The notes under the pieces: model-generated
Seen by the model: only the letters and a program-made list of their open reading frames with translations
What the model was told of the DNA's origin: nothing
The model's database searches: none
Shown: in pieces, positions 1 through 9,263 of the stretch
Position numbering within the stretch: the stretch's first letter is position 1
Layout of the letters: every line of letters starts with the position of its first letter
From: Paenalicyclobacillus ferrooxydans
GTDB lineage: Bacteria > Bacillota > Bacilli > Alicyclobacillales > Alicyclobacillaceae
Assembly: GCF_001399675.1 (NCBI RefSeq)
Contig: NZ_LJCO01000019.1
Span: forward strand, 1 to 64,000
DNA length: 64,000 nt
Direction: 5' to 3'
Position numbers and translations under genes: made by a program

Positions 1-246
1 ATCTTGTCTGTAGAAGCCATCGACGTGCCTCCTCTACTATTTGCTCGTCACCTTTAGTAGATTGCACTCGATGGCTTTCTCGTCAAGATCCAGCCTTGGA
101 ATTTACACCACTACATGAGACTCTAACAATTCCAGCATCAACGACTGTTAATATGGTGATAATTTAGCGTTAAAAATGAGATAAAAAGGAGATAAAATGG
201 CGATAATCTGGGTCCCTTATAATCTTACTGTCAGTAGAATTTGACT

Positions 247-702
247 GGACGACTTGGTTCTAGGATTCAGGACGAGTCGATCGGAAACTCGTTTCTCGAG
301 CTTGGTACTGGATTGGCCAAATAAGTTGTCCCCGTGAGTCATCTGTCCAAGGTAAACACACGGCTGCTCGATGCTGTTCGACAGGTGGTAGCCAGTCCTC
401 TCCGCCTACCGACGTATCTGGGTTCTGTTTTGAAAGGCAAACCCATGTCGGTGATACGTGCCACATATGCGCCGAGATTCATCAGTACAACGCGAAAAGA
501 TGAAGCAGCCTGCAGCCACTTCCTTCGAAATTCACCTAGCCTATAGCTTCTCCCCATCATGATTTCAGGGAGCTCTATGCAACGTGATTATACTCGTATG
601 TCTCGTGTGCCGATTTACTCGCTGCCTCAGTCTAGCTCTGGCTGCCTCAGTCTAGCTCTGGCTGCCTCAGTCTAGCTCTGAATTCCTAGAACCAAGTCAT
701 CC
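247..702. mobile_element. Possible MITE-like block bounded by inverted repeats
   Basis: The left end (247-270) reads GGACGACTTGGTTCTAGG followed by ATTCAG. The right end (678-702), read on the minus strand, gives GGATGACTTGGTTCTAGG followed by AATTCAG. That is about 23 matching bases with one substitution and one single-base indel. The enclosed 456 bp have no convincing gene, which fits a non-autonomous element or an insertion-sequence remnant. No target-site duplication is obvious, so the assignment is tentative. Confidence 0.35.
621..680. repeat. Three perfect 20-bp tandem repeats
   Basis: The 20-mer GCTGCCTCAGTCTAGCTCTG occurs three times in a row without a mismatch, at 621-640, 641-660 and 661-680. 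It lies just inside the right inverted repeat of the 247-702 block. The perfect identity suggests recent slippage expansion or a binding-site array. Confidence 0.9.
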
Positions 703-1239
703 GCTTCAAGCATACCCTGAGTAGGCTCTATCGATCCCTTGATTTGCATAAAGTTGATCTAAACTTAGCGTCAAATTAGCATCAAACTTGCAGGCCAAAA
801 ATGAGGAACTGATTAGCTTTTTCCGTAACAATCATTGCTAAAATTATTGCCGTGTGGTCGTCAAGAGTAACCATTTTAACCCCCCATCCCCGCTTCACGA
901 CGGTCTGCATTCCACTACTAAGAGTGTCTTACGACTCCAAGCACCTAACCGCTTTCACTTCCAAACCACAGTAGGAGCTTGAGACTTATGTTCGGTCAAC
1001 GCTCTTGCCTACTCCCACAGGCGACGTCCTTTTGTCGTTTCTGGTGCGAAATTGTCACCTGTTACCTTGCTTACTATTTTGTTGTTGGTGCTGAATTCGC
1101 ACTACTAAGGACTCCCTGCGCGATACGAGCCTTGGTGGGCCACAAATGGCGTCTGTGTTAGCTCGTCGCAACGTGCATTTTTCTTGGCGTCAAAAACGCG
1201 CCTTTTTAAAGTCATGCCGATGTACCTTCACGTCATTGC

Positions 1240-1640
1240 CCCGCCTAAGGATGAACTTTTAACCGTGTCGACCCGTCTTCGGTTCCCACAGCTCGGGCTT
1301 GATTTCACTCTGTCCCTTGGCAACGATTTTACTGTCGTCATTGCTCTTGTTTACGTTACCCTAGTTCCGATCTGTCAGTTAATGACTCAAGAGACTCGTT
1401 GCCGCGTGCGACTTTCCCGGCACAGCCTATTTGACGCAACCTACGTCTTTTCCGTTCCCAACAGCTTTTCGCAGGTTTCAGGTAATCGCAGATAAGTGAC
1501 GTCCACTTCGGAAGTTACGACACCTGCAATCTCAATTTCAGAAGCAAAAAGATTTGTGACGGCCCCTTCTTCAGTGAAGGTCGCTAATACCGAGCCTTCG
1601 CTTGTGGTAGGACCGTCTCAATTACATCAGATTGATTTGT
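1240..1640 (-). pseudogene. Possible decayed coding sequence (minus strand)
   Basis: Reading the minus strand down from about 1620, one frame gives roughly 58 residues of natural-looking composition (contains TSEGSVLATFTEEG and TSEVDVTYLRLPETC). It has no start codon and ends in a stop. A second frame further on gives about 30 residues (NDDSKIVAKGQSEIKPELWE). Frame changes and stops lie between them. This looks like a gene broken by several frameshifts downstream of the small HTH gene. I do not recognise the family, and the call rests only on composition. Confidence 0.25.
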
Positions 1641-1658
1641 TCACGTACTACCAACTTG

Positions 1659-1847
1659 TTACGCCTGAATCTGACTCCGGTGAATCCTCCAGTTGTTTCC
1701 CCATTTTTTGCCCTGCAAATCACCCTTGTTTAGAAGCGCATAAACCGTTTTTTTGTCAAGCCTCATTAGTTTTGCAACCTCTGCAGGGGTTAAGAATTCC
1801 TTGGCAAGCAACTGGGCTACCTCTTCCGGTGTCAAAGACTTCCTCAT
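1659..1847 (-). CDS. Small HTH_17/excisionase-like DNA-binding protein
   Basis: This 62-residue protein has the core LTPAEVAKLMRLDKKTVYAL followed by LNKGDLQGKKWGNNWRIHRS. That is the helix-turn-helix plus beta-wing of the excisionase (Xis)/MerR-like HTH_17 family, which binds DNA and often directs recombinase excision. A partly repeated segment (TPEEVAQLLAKEF) precedes the domain. I chose the ATG at 1847 because a GAGGAG site lies about 9 bases upstream; an ATG three codons earlier is too close to it. The gene diverges from the recombinase at 2130, a usual arrangement in integrative elements. It could be an Xis remnant of a lost element or an unrelated small regulator. Confidence 0.6.
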   Translation of the reverse strand: MRKSLTPEEVAQLLAKEFLTPAEVAKLMRLDKKTVYALLNKGDLQGKKWGNNWRIHRSQIQA

Positions 1848-2129
1848 CCTTTCCATCTCCTCATCCGCTTTGATTTGGTGAAGCGGGTAAGCATACTCGT
1901 TCCGTTCCCAAAAACGTCATTAAAATCCGCTCAATGGGAGTAAAAGTTGAAAAAAATCTCGTCTTTACGCAAAAATACGTTTCTCTTCCTCTAATACATA
2001 TTGTTTGATAAGGTGATTTGAATTGTCAGAATAAACTTTGTTCGGAAATGGCAGACGATCTCATTAGCGTTTGGTATATGCTCAGTCACTTCGATTTCTC
2101 GAAGAACCTACCAGACGGAGGAATGCAGA

Positions 2130-3197
2130 GTGAAAGGATCAGTTCAAAAACAGGGAGAAACATGGCGTTATGCAATCTACTTGGGTGTCGAGAACGGCAA
2201 AAGGAGGTACTTACGCAAAGGGGGAATTCTAACTCAGCAAGAAGCCCAGAAAGCCATGCGCGAAATTTTAAGCTCCGTGGACAACGAAACGTTCGTTGAA
2301 CCAACCCAGATGACCGTTGGAGAATATCTTGCTGAATGGCTACAAGATAAGGCAACGGTGGTTCGTTACGGGAGGATGAGGCAGTACAGATGGATGATAA
2401 ATTATCACATAGTTCCTGTCCTTGGTTCCGTTCCATTGCAATCGTTGACACCACAACATGTGCAGTCTTTTTACAACTCACTTCGTAATGGTGACAAACC
2501 CCTCTCACTTCGTTCAACGATCCATGTGCATCGCATTTTACACGAGGCACTGAACGGAGCACTGCAACGGGGAGCCGTGGTGAGAAATGTAGCAGCCGCC
2601 GTCGAAGCACCCAAAACCGGCAAGCCTGAAATCAAAGTTTGGACTATAGAAGAAGCAACTGCATTTCTGAATGTCGCTCGAGGTAATCGTTACTATGTTG
2701 CTTTTGTCCTTGCCCTTGAGACAGGAATGAGATGGGGCGAAATTCTTGGGTTGAAATGGTCCGACGTAGACCTTGAAGGTGCCAAATTACACGTCAAACG
2801 CACCAACTCTTTTGGTTATAGCTGTGAACTGATTTCCGGGCGACGTATTGTACCGCTAACTCCATCCTTGACCACAGTTTTACGGTCACACAAGACAACA
2901 CAATCTGAGAAAGCACGATTTGTTGGGCCTGACTACCAAGACCATAATCTCGTAATCTGCAAACAGGATGGAACACCACTCCGTGAAAGGAGTCTCTGCC
3001 ACCACTGGTACAAACTCCTGAAGGAGTCGGAGTTGCCGGAGATTCGCTTCAACAATATTCGTCACACATTTGTAAGTTTGATGCTGACACCGCCCGTGCT
3101 CGACATCTATTCTCATGTACTCACAACCCAGAAAGACGACACAGACACAAAATGTTCTGGTTGTTTTCGTGATGATATGCACGAGATTGATGGATAA
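2130..3197 (+). pseudogene. Tyrosine recombinase with an internal deletion
   Basis: This frame is a phage-type site-specific recombinase of the Tn916/lambda Int class. It has an N-terminal AP2-like arm-binding domain (residues 1-60), a SAM-like core-binding domain (about 60-150) and a catalytic domain with the first arginine in TGMRWGEILGLKWSDVDL. The GTG start has GGAGG at 2116-2120. The end is damaged: the usual stretch after the RHT box, containing LGH, is missing, so IRHTFVSLMLTPP runs directly into the tyrosine segment LDIYSHVL. The histidine normally before the box-II arginine is also replaced (NNIRH instead of HDLRH). An in-frame loss of about 20 residues probably makes it inactive. 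It is clearly related to the intact enzyme at 3662. Confidence 0.75.
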
Positions 3198-3230
3198 CCG
3201 ACAATAACATTCCCGTTCTGAGATACATCT

Positions 3231-3266
3231 AAACGCGGCGTTCCGAATAAACCCGGAACGCCGCGT
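3231..3266 (+). terminator. Hairpin after the truncated recombinase gene
   Basis: CGCGGCGTTCCG and CGGAACGCCGCG form a 12-bp GC-rich stem with a short AT-rich loop about 35 bases after the stop. The T-run is weak (CGTATTTG), so it is a probable but imperfect rho-independent terminator. Confidence 0.55.
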
Positions 3267-3661
3267 CGTATTTGCGCTCCTCCTCCCCATGTCCTAGCAG
3301 TCTCTTTAGGTTAGCTCTGTCTAAACGTACTCGCACAAGCCGTCGTCAAACTCCGAGTTCTTCCGTGTAATTCCCAGTGGTAGAAATGGCACAAACTGTG
3401 TAGATGTTAATCGTCCAAACGGTTAAAACTTGTCATCCCGTTTGTTCCCTTCAGAAGCAAATAAGGGTGCTCGTGTTTGTTGCAACAAGAAATCATGTTC
3501 TTCTCGAAAGTTTGTTGGCCTTAGATTCCACTCGTTGAATAGGAAGAGATAAAATTGAACCGTGTTCTCCAACTTTTTTCCCGGAAGGGAGGCGATCTTG
3601 GGCGGTTCTCGTCTACACTCATACGATTTCAATTTTCATTTTGAAAATGGAGGACGAGAAC
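3267..3661. other. Intergenic region between the two recombinases
   Basis: Nothing coding is convincing here. The AT-rich stretch at about 3535-3560 (TTGAATAGG, then GATAAAATTG) could supply a promoter for the recombinase at 3662. No attachment-site repeat was found by eye. Confidence 0.4.
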
Positions 3662-4816
3662 ATGGCAAAGTATCCGGGCGTGGAACCACATGGCAATGGG
3701 TGGAGGTACAGTCTGTATCGCGGATGGGTGAACGGAAAGAAGAAGTACGACAAGATTGGGGGCTTCAAAACCGCGCAGGCAGCATACCGGGCACGCTGTG
3801 AGGCTATCCGTCAGCTGCAAACAAATACTTTTATCGAACCAAGTAAGCAAACTGTGGCGGAGTATCTAACAGAATGGTTAGCTTCTAGGGAGATTGATGG
3901 GACGCGCTATAACACACTCAAACAGTATCGTTGGTTGACCTATCGCCACGCCATACCAAATATCGGCCAAATTGAGCTTCAGAAGCTATCTGCACAGCAC
4001 ATTCGGTCGATGTACACGACACTTCTTGGTGGTGAAAAGCCACTGAGTAAACGATCAGTTCGACACTTGCACCACATGCTACATGGTTCGTTCTCAGAGG
4101 CTCTTCAATTGGATTTGATTTCGAAAAATCCACTTGAAGCTGTACGTTGTCCAAAGCCAGATGATCACGAACATCAAGTTTGGACTCCGGCACAGTTGGA
4201 AAAGTTCCTCGATGAAGCCCGCAACGAGCAATATTTCATTGCATTTCTTTTGTTGGGAATGAGCGGCGCGCGAAAGGCTGAAATGTGTGGATTACTTTGG
4301 TCTGACGTTGATCTCGATGCAGGCCGTATCTTCATACGCCAAACAATGGTGGAGAAAAAGGGAGGCATTCGTGAGCTAGAGACGACAAAAAATCATCGCA
4401 GTAAGCGGCCTGTCAGAATAGACCCGTACACCGTTAATGAATTACGAAAACACAAGCTTCTGCAAGCCGAGGACAAATTGAGGATGGGTAGTGACTACAA
4501 GGATCAGGGACTTGTCATTTGTCGAGAGGACGGCTCCCCTGTGCCGTACACAACCATCCACAAACAATTCTTACGAGCAGTCAATCGGGCGGGTGTTCCT
4601 CGCATTCGCATTCATGATGTGAGGCATACCCATGCGACAATTCTGTACCAGATGCAGGTACCTACGCAAGCAATATCAGACCGTCTAGGCCACGTCAACA
4701 CATCAACAACTGAGAACATCTACATTCATGTCGTTGACAAGCAGCGCGAAGAAGTTGCCAATGATTACGGACAAGTAATTTTCGGCCAATCTGAGCGGTT
4801 AAAGAAACGTATTTGA
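3662..4816 (+). CDS. Tyrosine recombinase/integrase, apparently intact
   Basis: A site-specific integrase of about 384 residues. The N-terminal arm-binding domain carries the motif GNGWRYSLYRGWVNGKKKY, followed by a core-binding domain (about 60-160) and the catalytic domain. The active-site set can be seen: Arg in SGARKAEMCGLLWSDVD, Lys in TTKNHRSKRPVRID, HDVRH, DRLGH and the nucleophile Tyr in TTENIYIHVV. The ATG at 3662 follows GGAGG (3649-3653) by eight bases, which is better than the TTG at 3641. Its stop lies about 110 bp from a tRNA-Cys gene, and tRNA 3' ends are common targets of such enzymes. No cargo remains beside it, so the element has probably been lost or lies outside the window. 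Confidence 0.85.
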   Translation: MAKYPGVEPHGNGWRYSLYRGWVNGKKKYDKIGGFKTAQAAYRARCEAIRQLQTNTFIEPSKQTVAEYLTEWLASREIDGTRYNTLKQYRWLTYRHAIPNIGQIELQKLSAQHIRSMYTTLLGGEKPLSKRSVRHLHHMLHGSFSEALQLDLISKNPLEAVRCPKPDDHEHQVWTPAQLEKFLDEARNEQYFIAFLLLGMSGARKAEMCGLLWSDVDLDAGRIFIRQTMVEKKGGIRELETTKNHRSKRPVRIDPYTVNELRKHKLLQAEDKLRMGSDYKDQGLVICREDGSPVPYTTIHKQFLRAVNRAGVPRIRIHDVRHTHATILYQMQVPTQAISDRLGHVNTSTTENIYIHVVDKQREEVANDYGQVIFGQSERLKKRI

Positions 4817-4835
4817 TGGATGGGTTCCCAAAACC

Positions 4836-4857
4836 GAGATTCCCACGAGATTCCCAC
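4836..4857. repeat. Tandem 11-bp repeat behind the integrase gene
   Basis: GAGATTCCCAC occurs twice in tandem (4836-4846 and 4847-4857), 20 bases after the integrase stop and next to TGGGTTCCCA. Directly repeated words beside an integrase often serve as arm-type integrase-binding sites or as part of an attachment site. The role here is inferred from position. Confidence 0.45.
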
Positions 4858-4872
4858 GGAGCCTCCCTAGAT

Positions 4873-4905
4873 AAAAAACCGGCTTTCCGAGAATCCCGGA
4901 AAGCC
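4873..4905 (-). terminator. Rho-independent terminator of the tRNA operon
   Basis: On the minus strand GGCTTTCCG, a 7-base loop and CGGAAAGCC are followed by GGTTTTTTAT. This is a textbook terminator about 22 bp after the 3' end of tRNA-Cys. Confidence 0.85.
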
Positions 4906-4927
4906 TTGGTACACTAGGGTTTTACGT

Positions 4928-5002
<75 letters not shown>

Positions 5003-5006
5003 ATAT

Positions 5007-5081
5007 TGGAGCGGAAGACGGGATTCGAACCCGCGACCCTCGCCTTGGCAAGGCGATGCTCTACCCCTGAGCCACTTCCGC
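5007..5081 (-). tRNA. tRNA-Gly (GCC)
   Basis: The minus strand gives acceptor GCGGAAG/CTTCCGC, anticodon GCC in TTGCCAA, T-loop GTTCGAATC and an encoded TCCA end. It lies 4 bp from tRNA-Cys, in the same operon. Confidence 0.95.
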
Positions 5082-5132
5082 AACGTTTTCACTTCTGTTC
5101 AACCAGTCTAAACGCAAGTCCGTTTCAACTGA

Positions 5133-5208
<76 letters not shown>

Positions 5209-5435
5209 TTAGTCGTCGAAAACAAGAACAGTGATGAATATACCTTATTTGACCGCCTGGTGTCAACCCACTTTTCGTTACAACATCTGACAACCGGGCC
5301 CATTTTCCCGACGGAACAAAAGGCTCTTTGCAGCGAAGGTCCGTTGTACGCGACGACGAGATCAACAAAGGGTTGACCGTCCGTTTCCAGATGGCACAAC
5401 CCTCTGTAATGAGTCTGGAATATCCCAGACATTCT

Positions 5436-5510
5436 TGGTGGAGGATAGGGGATTTGAACCCCTGACCCCTGCGCTGCCAGCGCAGTGCTCTCCCGCTGAG
5501 CTAATCCCCC
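5436..5510 (-). tRNA. tRNA-Ala (GGC)
   Basis: The minus strand gives acceptor GGGGGAT/ATCCTCC with one G-U pair, anticodon GGC in CTGGCAG, T-loop GTTCAAATC and an encoded ACCA end. It is separated from tRNA-Phe by 227 bp with no gene I can see, so it may have its own processing or promoter. Confidence 0.93.
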
Positions 5511-5716
5511 ATATTATACTTTCCTTATATGCCTTCGCTGAACTTCGTTTGCATTCGCTGAATTTCTGTTCCGCATTACCCTCTCGCTGAGGGACATTGC
5601 CTATTATACATACCTCGTCAGCAAAAGATCAAGAGGAAATTTTTTCTTATGAACATAAATATTTTCTCCCTCTGATGGGTAACCTACCCACAAACGTTTT
5701 GAGGAGGAATTGATGA

Positions 5717-6235
5717 ATGAAGTGGAAAAGTGCGCTGTTCGCCGCTGCGACAGCTTGTTCTTTGTCTCTTGTGATGCCAACGGTGTGGGCAGCTGATGAT
5801 CTTCAGCGAAGCGGAATCGCTCCAAACCAGCCTAGTGATACAACAACAGCTAGCTCAGTCAGCCCTGCCTATATCATGGACGCTCCAGAAGAGCATGGGG
5901 AAAATCGCGAGTTCAATATCCGATCAAGTGTACAGGTTTCACGCGAAGCCCTTAGGGACGCATACGTTGCAAGTCGGACCGCGTACACCGATAAGCTCAA
6001 AAAATACGCGAAATGTTCACAAGCTGATGCCACGAAAGCGATCACTGCCGCTCACCCAGGCATGAAAGTATCACACGTGCAGTTGAGAAACATCCGAACA
6101 AGCCTTGTTTATGTCGGTGTAGCCGAGGACGACGAGGACCGGTACCTTTGCGTTGTTGACGCAGGAAACGGCAAATTGCTACTCGACAAACCCTTACCCA
6201 CGCATCATGAACGTGTGTTTGCGGACAGCAAGTAA
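5717..6235 (+). CDS. Secreted PepSY-domain protein
   Basis: A 172-residue exported protein. Residues 1-25 form a Sec signal peptide (short basic start, hydrophobic core, TVWA cleavage motif). A Ser/Thr-rich linker follows. The C-terminal half (about 95-165: SQADATKAITAAHPG through VDAGNGKLLLDKPL) has the alpha-beta pattern of PepSY, a domain linked to inhibition of proteases and to envelope functions. GAGGAGG at 5701-5707 with 9-base spacing sets the ATG. The gene is monocistronic and ends at a strong hairpin. Its target is unknown. Confidence 0.75.
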   Translation: MKWKSALFAAATACSLSLVMPTVWAADDLQRSGIAPNQPSDTTTASSVSPAYIMDAPEEHGENREFNIRSSVQVSREALRDAYVASRTAYTDKLKKYAKCSQADATKAITAAHPGMKVSHVQLRNIRTSLVYVGVAEDDEDRYLCVVDAGNGKLLLDKPLPTHHERVFADSK

Positions 6236-6244
6236 AATGCGAGA

Positions 6245-6290
6245 ACGAGGCGAGAGTGTGCTACTCTCGCCTCGTCGTGATTTTCATTTT
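6245..6290. terminator. Bidirectional terminator between the PepSY gene and speD
   Basis: ACGAGGCGAGAGT and ACTCTCGCCTCGT form a perfect 13-bp stem with a five-base loop, followed by a T-rich run (GATTTTCATTTTTG). The flanking genes converge, so it can serve both. Confidence 0.85.
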
Positions 6291-6337
6291 TGTTTTCGTT
6301 TGATACATGTAAGTAACGTAGTTGGTAAAACATTTGC

Positions 6338-6721
6338 TTAGAGAGCCCGCACCTTGACATCTTGAACGTGAATGGGGCCGACTCCACGCGGGACTTGAAT
6401 CGACTCCAATCTTGTGGCACCCAAAGCTTTGGTGATGTAGTCACATGCCACGTTCGGATCGATTCGGTCACCGCACGTATATACATCAATACTGGCGTAT
6501 CCGTGTTCGGGAAAGCTGTGGATAGTCAGGTGTGATTCGGAAATAATAACTACACCGCTAACCCCTTGTGGCGCAAACTTATGAAACGCCACTTCCCTTA
6601 CCTCAGCGCCAGCTTCAAGTGCCGCATTAACCATGATCCGTTCGATACTGTGCAAATCGTTCAGCTTGTCCTCAGGACATCCCCAAAGCTCAGCAATGAC
6701 ATGACGACCCATTGTGTCCAT
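6338..6721 (-). CDS. speD: S-adenosylmethionine decarboxylase proenzyme
   Basis: A 127-residue class 1B AdoMet decarboxylase that supplies decarboxylated SAM for spermidine synthesis. The Bacillus-type pattern [15 protein letters not shown] is at the N-terminus. The autocleavage site [13 protein letters not shown] splits Glu62-Ser63 to form the pyruvoyl group; His68 and Cys83 (VYTCGD) are the usual processing and catalytic residues. The ATG at 6721 has AAAGGGGG upstream. The longer open frame adds 23 residues the family lacks. No spermidine synthase gene is nearby. Confidence 0.95.
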   Translation of the reverse strand: MDTMGRHVIAELWGCPEDKLNDLHSIERIMVNAALEAGAEVREVAFHKFAPQGVSGVVIISESHLTIHSFPEHGYASIDVYTCGDRIDPNVACDYITKALGATRLESIQVPRGVGPIHVQDVKVRAL

Positions 6722-6964
6722 AGCAAAAAATCCCCCTTTACAACGAATGATCCATGTCGCGTGCGACATGTGGAACCTCATGTTCACCACGGGGGAAAGT
6801 TAGTCCGTAGAGGTCCTAACCCTTTAAGTGACGTCGATTCCAAGTCCGGCCCACCATGAAATGTAGGTAAATCAAACCAGCTCCTGTGCCGGACATTACG
6901 ACTGCTAGTATAAGACCACACCCGACAATTTGCAACAAGGAAATGATAGGCATCTATACATAGA

Positions 6965-7681
6965 TCAGGTACCAACTGCCAAACTGTGTCCGGGTACAGC
7001 GAGAATAAGTGCAATGACGCACACAGCAGCCAATAAAATGCTCAAATACCGAACAACTCTCGATATCCTCAGTTGTGGTCTCGCGACAAGAACAGCGGAA
7101 CAAAGAATCCCTGTCACCAGGCCCCCGATATGCGCGGTATTACCGATATCGGGTGAGGAGAAGCCATAAACGAGGTTGATGACAAGCATCACCAACAACT
7201 GATTTCGTGCCGCCTTCGTTAGTATGCCTTTAAAGGACATGTACAACGCGACGCCAAAGATGCCAAATATCGCCCCGGATGCCCCTGCCGCCATCGTCTG
7301 ATGAGAGGATAAAAGCAGCGTCGCCACGTTCCCCATGAGGCCAGATATCAAATACACCACCAGAAACGCGAAGCTCCCGGTCAGCCACTCAACAACGTAA
7401 AGAGACGCCAGCGAAACCATATTGAGACCAATGTGAAGGAAGCTCAAATGGACAAACATGGCCGTAAACAGCCTCCACCACTGACCTCCGTAAATGACAT
7501 CCGGCCAATCGAGAGCTCCGCTTTGAACGATTCCAGTTACCGAAAGGCCTCTGAATCCTTCAATACCAAGGTACCAGAGCACATTCACTGCAATCAGAAT
7601 CCATGTCACCGGCGCCTTGCGCCAGAGTCTATTTCGGCGTTTTCGTGACTCCTCCATATTTTGCAACCGCTCCAATGCCAC
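6965..7681 (-). CDS. Rhomboid-family intramembrane serine protease
   Basis: A polytopic membrane protein (up to 238 residues) with the rhomboid catalytic dyad: Ser in AAGASGAIFG (about residue 135 from the longest start) and His in NTAHIGG (about 184). The WR motif (GGQWWRLFTAMFVH) and HIGLNM belong to the L1 loop/TM2 region. It would cleave transmembrane helices within the membrane. The start is uncertain: the GTG at 7681 gives a basic N-terminus MALERLQ, and an ATG eight codons in (MEESRKRRNR) is also possible. It follows the glycosyltransferase gene by 69 bp on the same strand and may share its transcript. Substrates are unknown. Confidence 0.9.
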   Translation of the reverse strand: MALERLQNMEESRKRRNRLWRKAPVTWILIAVNVLWYLGIEGFRGLSVTGIVQSGALDWPDVIYGGQWWRLFTAMFVHLSFLHIGLNMVSLASLYVVEWLTGSFAFLVVYLISGLMGNVATLLLSSHQTMAAGASGAIFGIFGVALYMSFKGILTKAARNQLLVMLVINLVYGFSSPDIGNTAHIGGLVTGILCSAVLVARPQLRISRVVRYLSILLAAVCVIALILAVPGHSLAVGT

Positions 7682-7750
7682 CTTTACGACGATGTACTGA
7701 GGTACTGTATGGCTGTCGCAATTGTAGTAAGTTGTCTGACAAGATGAGCC

Positions 7751-8908
7751 TCAGGTCTGAAGAGAAGGTTCCATTTCAGATTCCGATTGTAGAGCCGCAA
7801 ATCCCATAGCCTCGTATCCGGAAAGGTACGCTTCGAGCATCGCTGCTGGTGAAAAACGAGGCAGAACCGTCTGTCTGAATGCATCCACACACTTCATTGC
7901 CTCTTCCGGATTCCTGAGAACCAACTCCAGTCGTTCAGCGAGGGCTTGTGCATCCCCCACAGGGAACAACCAGCCTGTTTGACCATCCACAATGAGATTA
8001 CGGATTCCAGGGATGTCCGATCCGAGATTCGGCACCCCGTAATTCCCGGCCTCCAGGATGACAAACGGTGACTCTCCCTCACTCTTCGACGGCAACACAT
8101 GTGCATCCATCGCCAAGTACAGTGGCTCTGTCTCTTTGACAAATCCAAGAAAGTGTACAAAGGCTTCCACGCTATTCTCGATTGCGATCCGTTGCAATTC
8201 TTGAAGTTGTGCACCAGGGCCCGCAATCACCAAGTGAACAGGGCGCGCCAACCGTTTGGCCACCAGCGGTAAGGCCATGATGACGGTACGCAGGTCCTTC
8301 ACCGGATCGAGCCGGGCTACAATTCCAATTACAGTACTTTCTTGAGGGATATCGAGATCCTCACACAGACGCAATCGGGCGTCTGATCTCGATGCCGCAC
8401 CGGTCACAGGTTCAATAGCGTTTGGGACAAAGTAGGCCTGACGGCTTGGCAGGTATTCCGCAAATTCTCGATTTCCCACAAATACACCTACGGTTCGTCG
8501 CAGACAAAATAGATTTAATCGCGTGAACAATAGACTTTTTGCTCGGCTTCCAAGAAAGTCCTGCAACGGATTGCTATGGACAGTCGATGTAAAATGACGT
8601 CTCGAGCGTCTCGACGCCATAAACACGACGAAATTAGCACGGGGGCCATGAGCATGCCAGAGGACGTCTCTCCCCTGCTGTTTCATTTTGACGGCCAGGG
8701 TTTTGATGCGTCCCCCTGTCGATCCGCTCACAATCTCGACTTGTGCCAACACGGCCTGCAGGTCGTCAAGCAGAGGGCCGTCCCCAAGGGATATAAATTG
8801 AATCAATCCCTCAAGCCTTGCATGTACAACGGACTTTGCATATGCGAGAAGGTGTGTTGCGGCTCCCCCTCGCTCATTTCCGGGGAAAACCACCATGATC
8901 TTTGCCAC
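7751..8908 (-). CDS. GT4-family glycosyltransferase
   Basis: A 385-residue GT-B fold retaining glycosyltransferase. The N-terminal Rossmann half has the glycine-rich start PGNERGGAATHLL. The C-terminal half has VIGIVARLDPVKDL, the nucleotide-sugar region and the EX7E-type motif SEGESPFVILEAGNYGVP. It should transfer a sugar from an activated donor to a cell-envelope acceptor; neither can be named from sequence. No sugar-biosynthesis genes flank it. The GTG start at 8908 has GAGGGAG about 13 bases upstream. A terminator of the preceding gene lies just ahead, so it may have its own weak promoter or depend on read-through. Confidence 0.85.
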   Translation of the reverse strand: MAKIMVVFPGNERGGAATHLLAYAKSVVHARLEGLIQFISLGDGPLLDDLQAVLAQVEIVSGSTGGRIKTLAVKMKQQGRDVLWHAHGPRANFVVFMASRRSRRHFTSTVHSNPLQDFLGSRAKSLLFTRLNLFCLRRTVGVFVGNREFAEYLPSRQAYFVPNAIEPVTGAASRSDARLRLCEDLDIPQESTVIGIVARLDPVKDLRTVIMALPLVAKRLARPVHLVIAGPGAQLQELQRIAIENSVEAFVHFLGFVKETEPLYLAMDAHVLPSKSEGESPFVILEAGNYGVPNLGSDIPGIRNLIVDGQTGWLFPVGDAQALAERLELVLRNPEEAMKCVDAFRQTVLPRFSPAAMLEAYLSGYEAMGFAALQSESEMEPSLQT

Positions 8909-8942
8909 TGTCTGATAATCGCTCCCTCAAACGCCAACTCAA

Positions 8943-8973
8943 TGAAAAAAAAGGCGGTTAGTTTGGCCGCCTT
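8943..8973 (-). terminator. Terminator overlapping the end of the 101-residue hypothetical gene
   Basis: On the minus strand AAGGCGG, a loop that includes the TAA stop, and CCGCCTT are followed by TTTTTTTTCATT. It is a strong rho-independent terminator just upstream of the glycosyltransferase gene. Confidence 0.8.
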
Positions 8974-9263
8974 CCCTCATGCACGTGTTCTTCAATGTAT
9001 TCCTCAATATCCTTATCATTAAAGCGGACAGTTTCATGCATCAACAACACGTAATCAATCGACGCACCCAGTTGTTCGCCCACAAATCCGAGGATATGGT
9101 GCCGGCAGCGTGTGGGGTCAGGCCAATACTGCTGAAAGCGGCGTTCCAGATTGCTAAGCTGTTCTTTGGACAAGCCTGGAATCAACTGCGTAAAGGCTTC
9201 GGTTGGCAATTCCAGGATGTCATAACTTTTCCCGTCATATTCAATACTAAGACCCAGTCGCAT
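8958..9263 (-). CDS. Hypothetical 101-residue soluble protein
   Basis: I do not recognise this protein. It starts MRLGLSIEYDGKSYDILELP, is mostly soluble, carries a Trp/Cys/His-containing centre (YWPDPTRCRHHILGFV) and ends in an acidic helix (DIEEYIEEHVHEG). An AAGGGAAG site precedes the ATG and a strong terminator follows the stop, so it looks like a real monocistronic gene. It diverges from htpX across a shared 164-bp promoter region. Confidence 0.65.
   Translation of the reverse strand: MRLGLSIEYDGKSYDILELPTEAFTQLIPGLSKEQLSNLERRFQQYWPDPTRCRHHILGFVGEQLGASIDYVLLMHETVRFNDKDIEEYIEEHVHEGRRPN

Larger units (their letters stand above)
1..1650. other. Gene-poor, decayed accessory region
   Basis: I see no convincing intact gene here. 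The open frames are short, lack ribosome-binding sites and match nothing I recognise. The stretch holds an inverted-repeat-bounded block (247-702) and AT-rich pieces near 160-185 and 757-790. These pieces share a loose TTAGCGT(T/C)AAA word that is reminiscent of transposon ends. The minus strand from about 1620 down to about 1240 carries broken pieces of plausible coding sequence, described separately. Together with the neighbouring recombinases this suggests a graveyard of mobile DNA. Confidence 0.5.

Noticed and set aside
979-1873. Three plus-strand frames as genes
   Set aside because: They have no ribosome-binding sites or domains. The minus strand in the same place carries a recognisable HTH gene and pieces of coding-like sequence.
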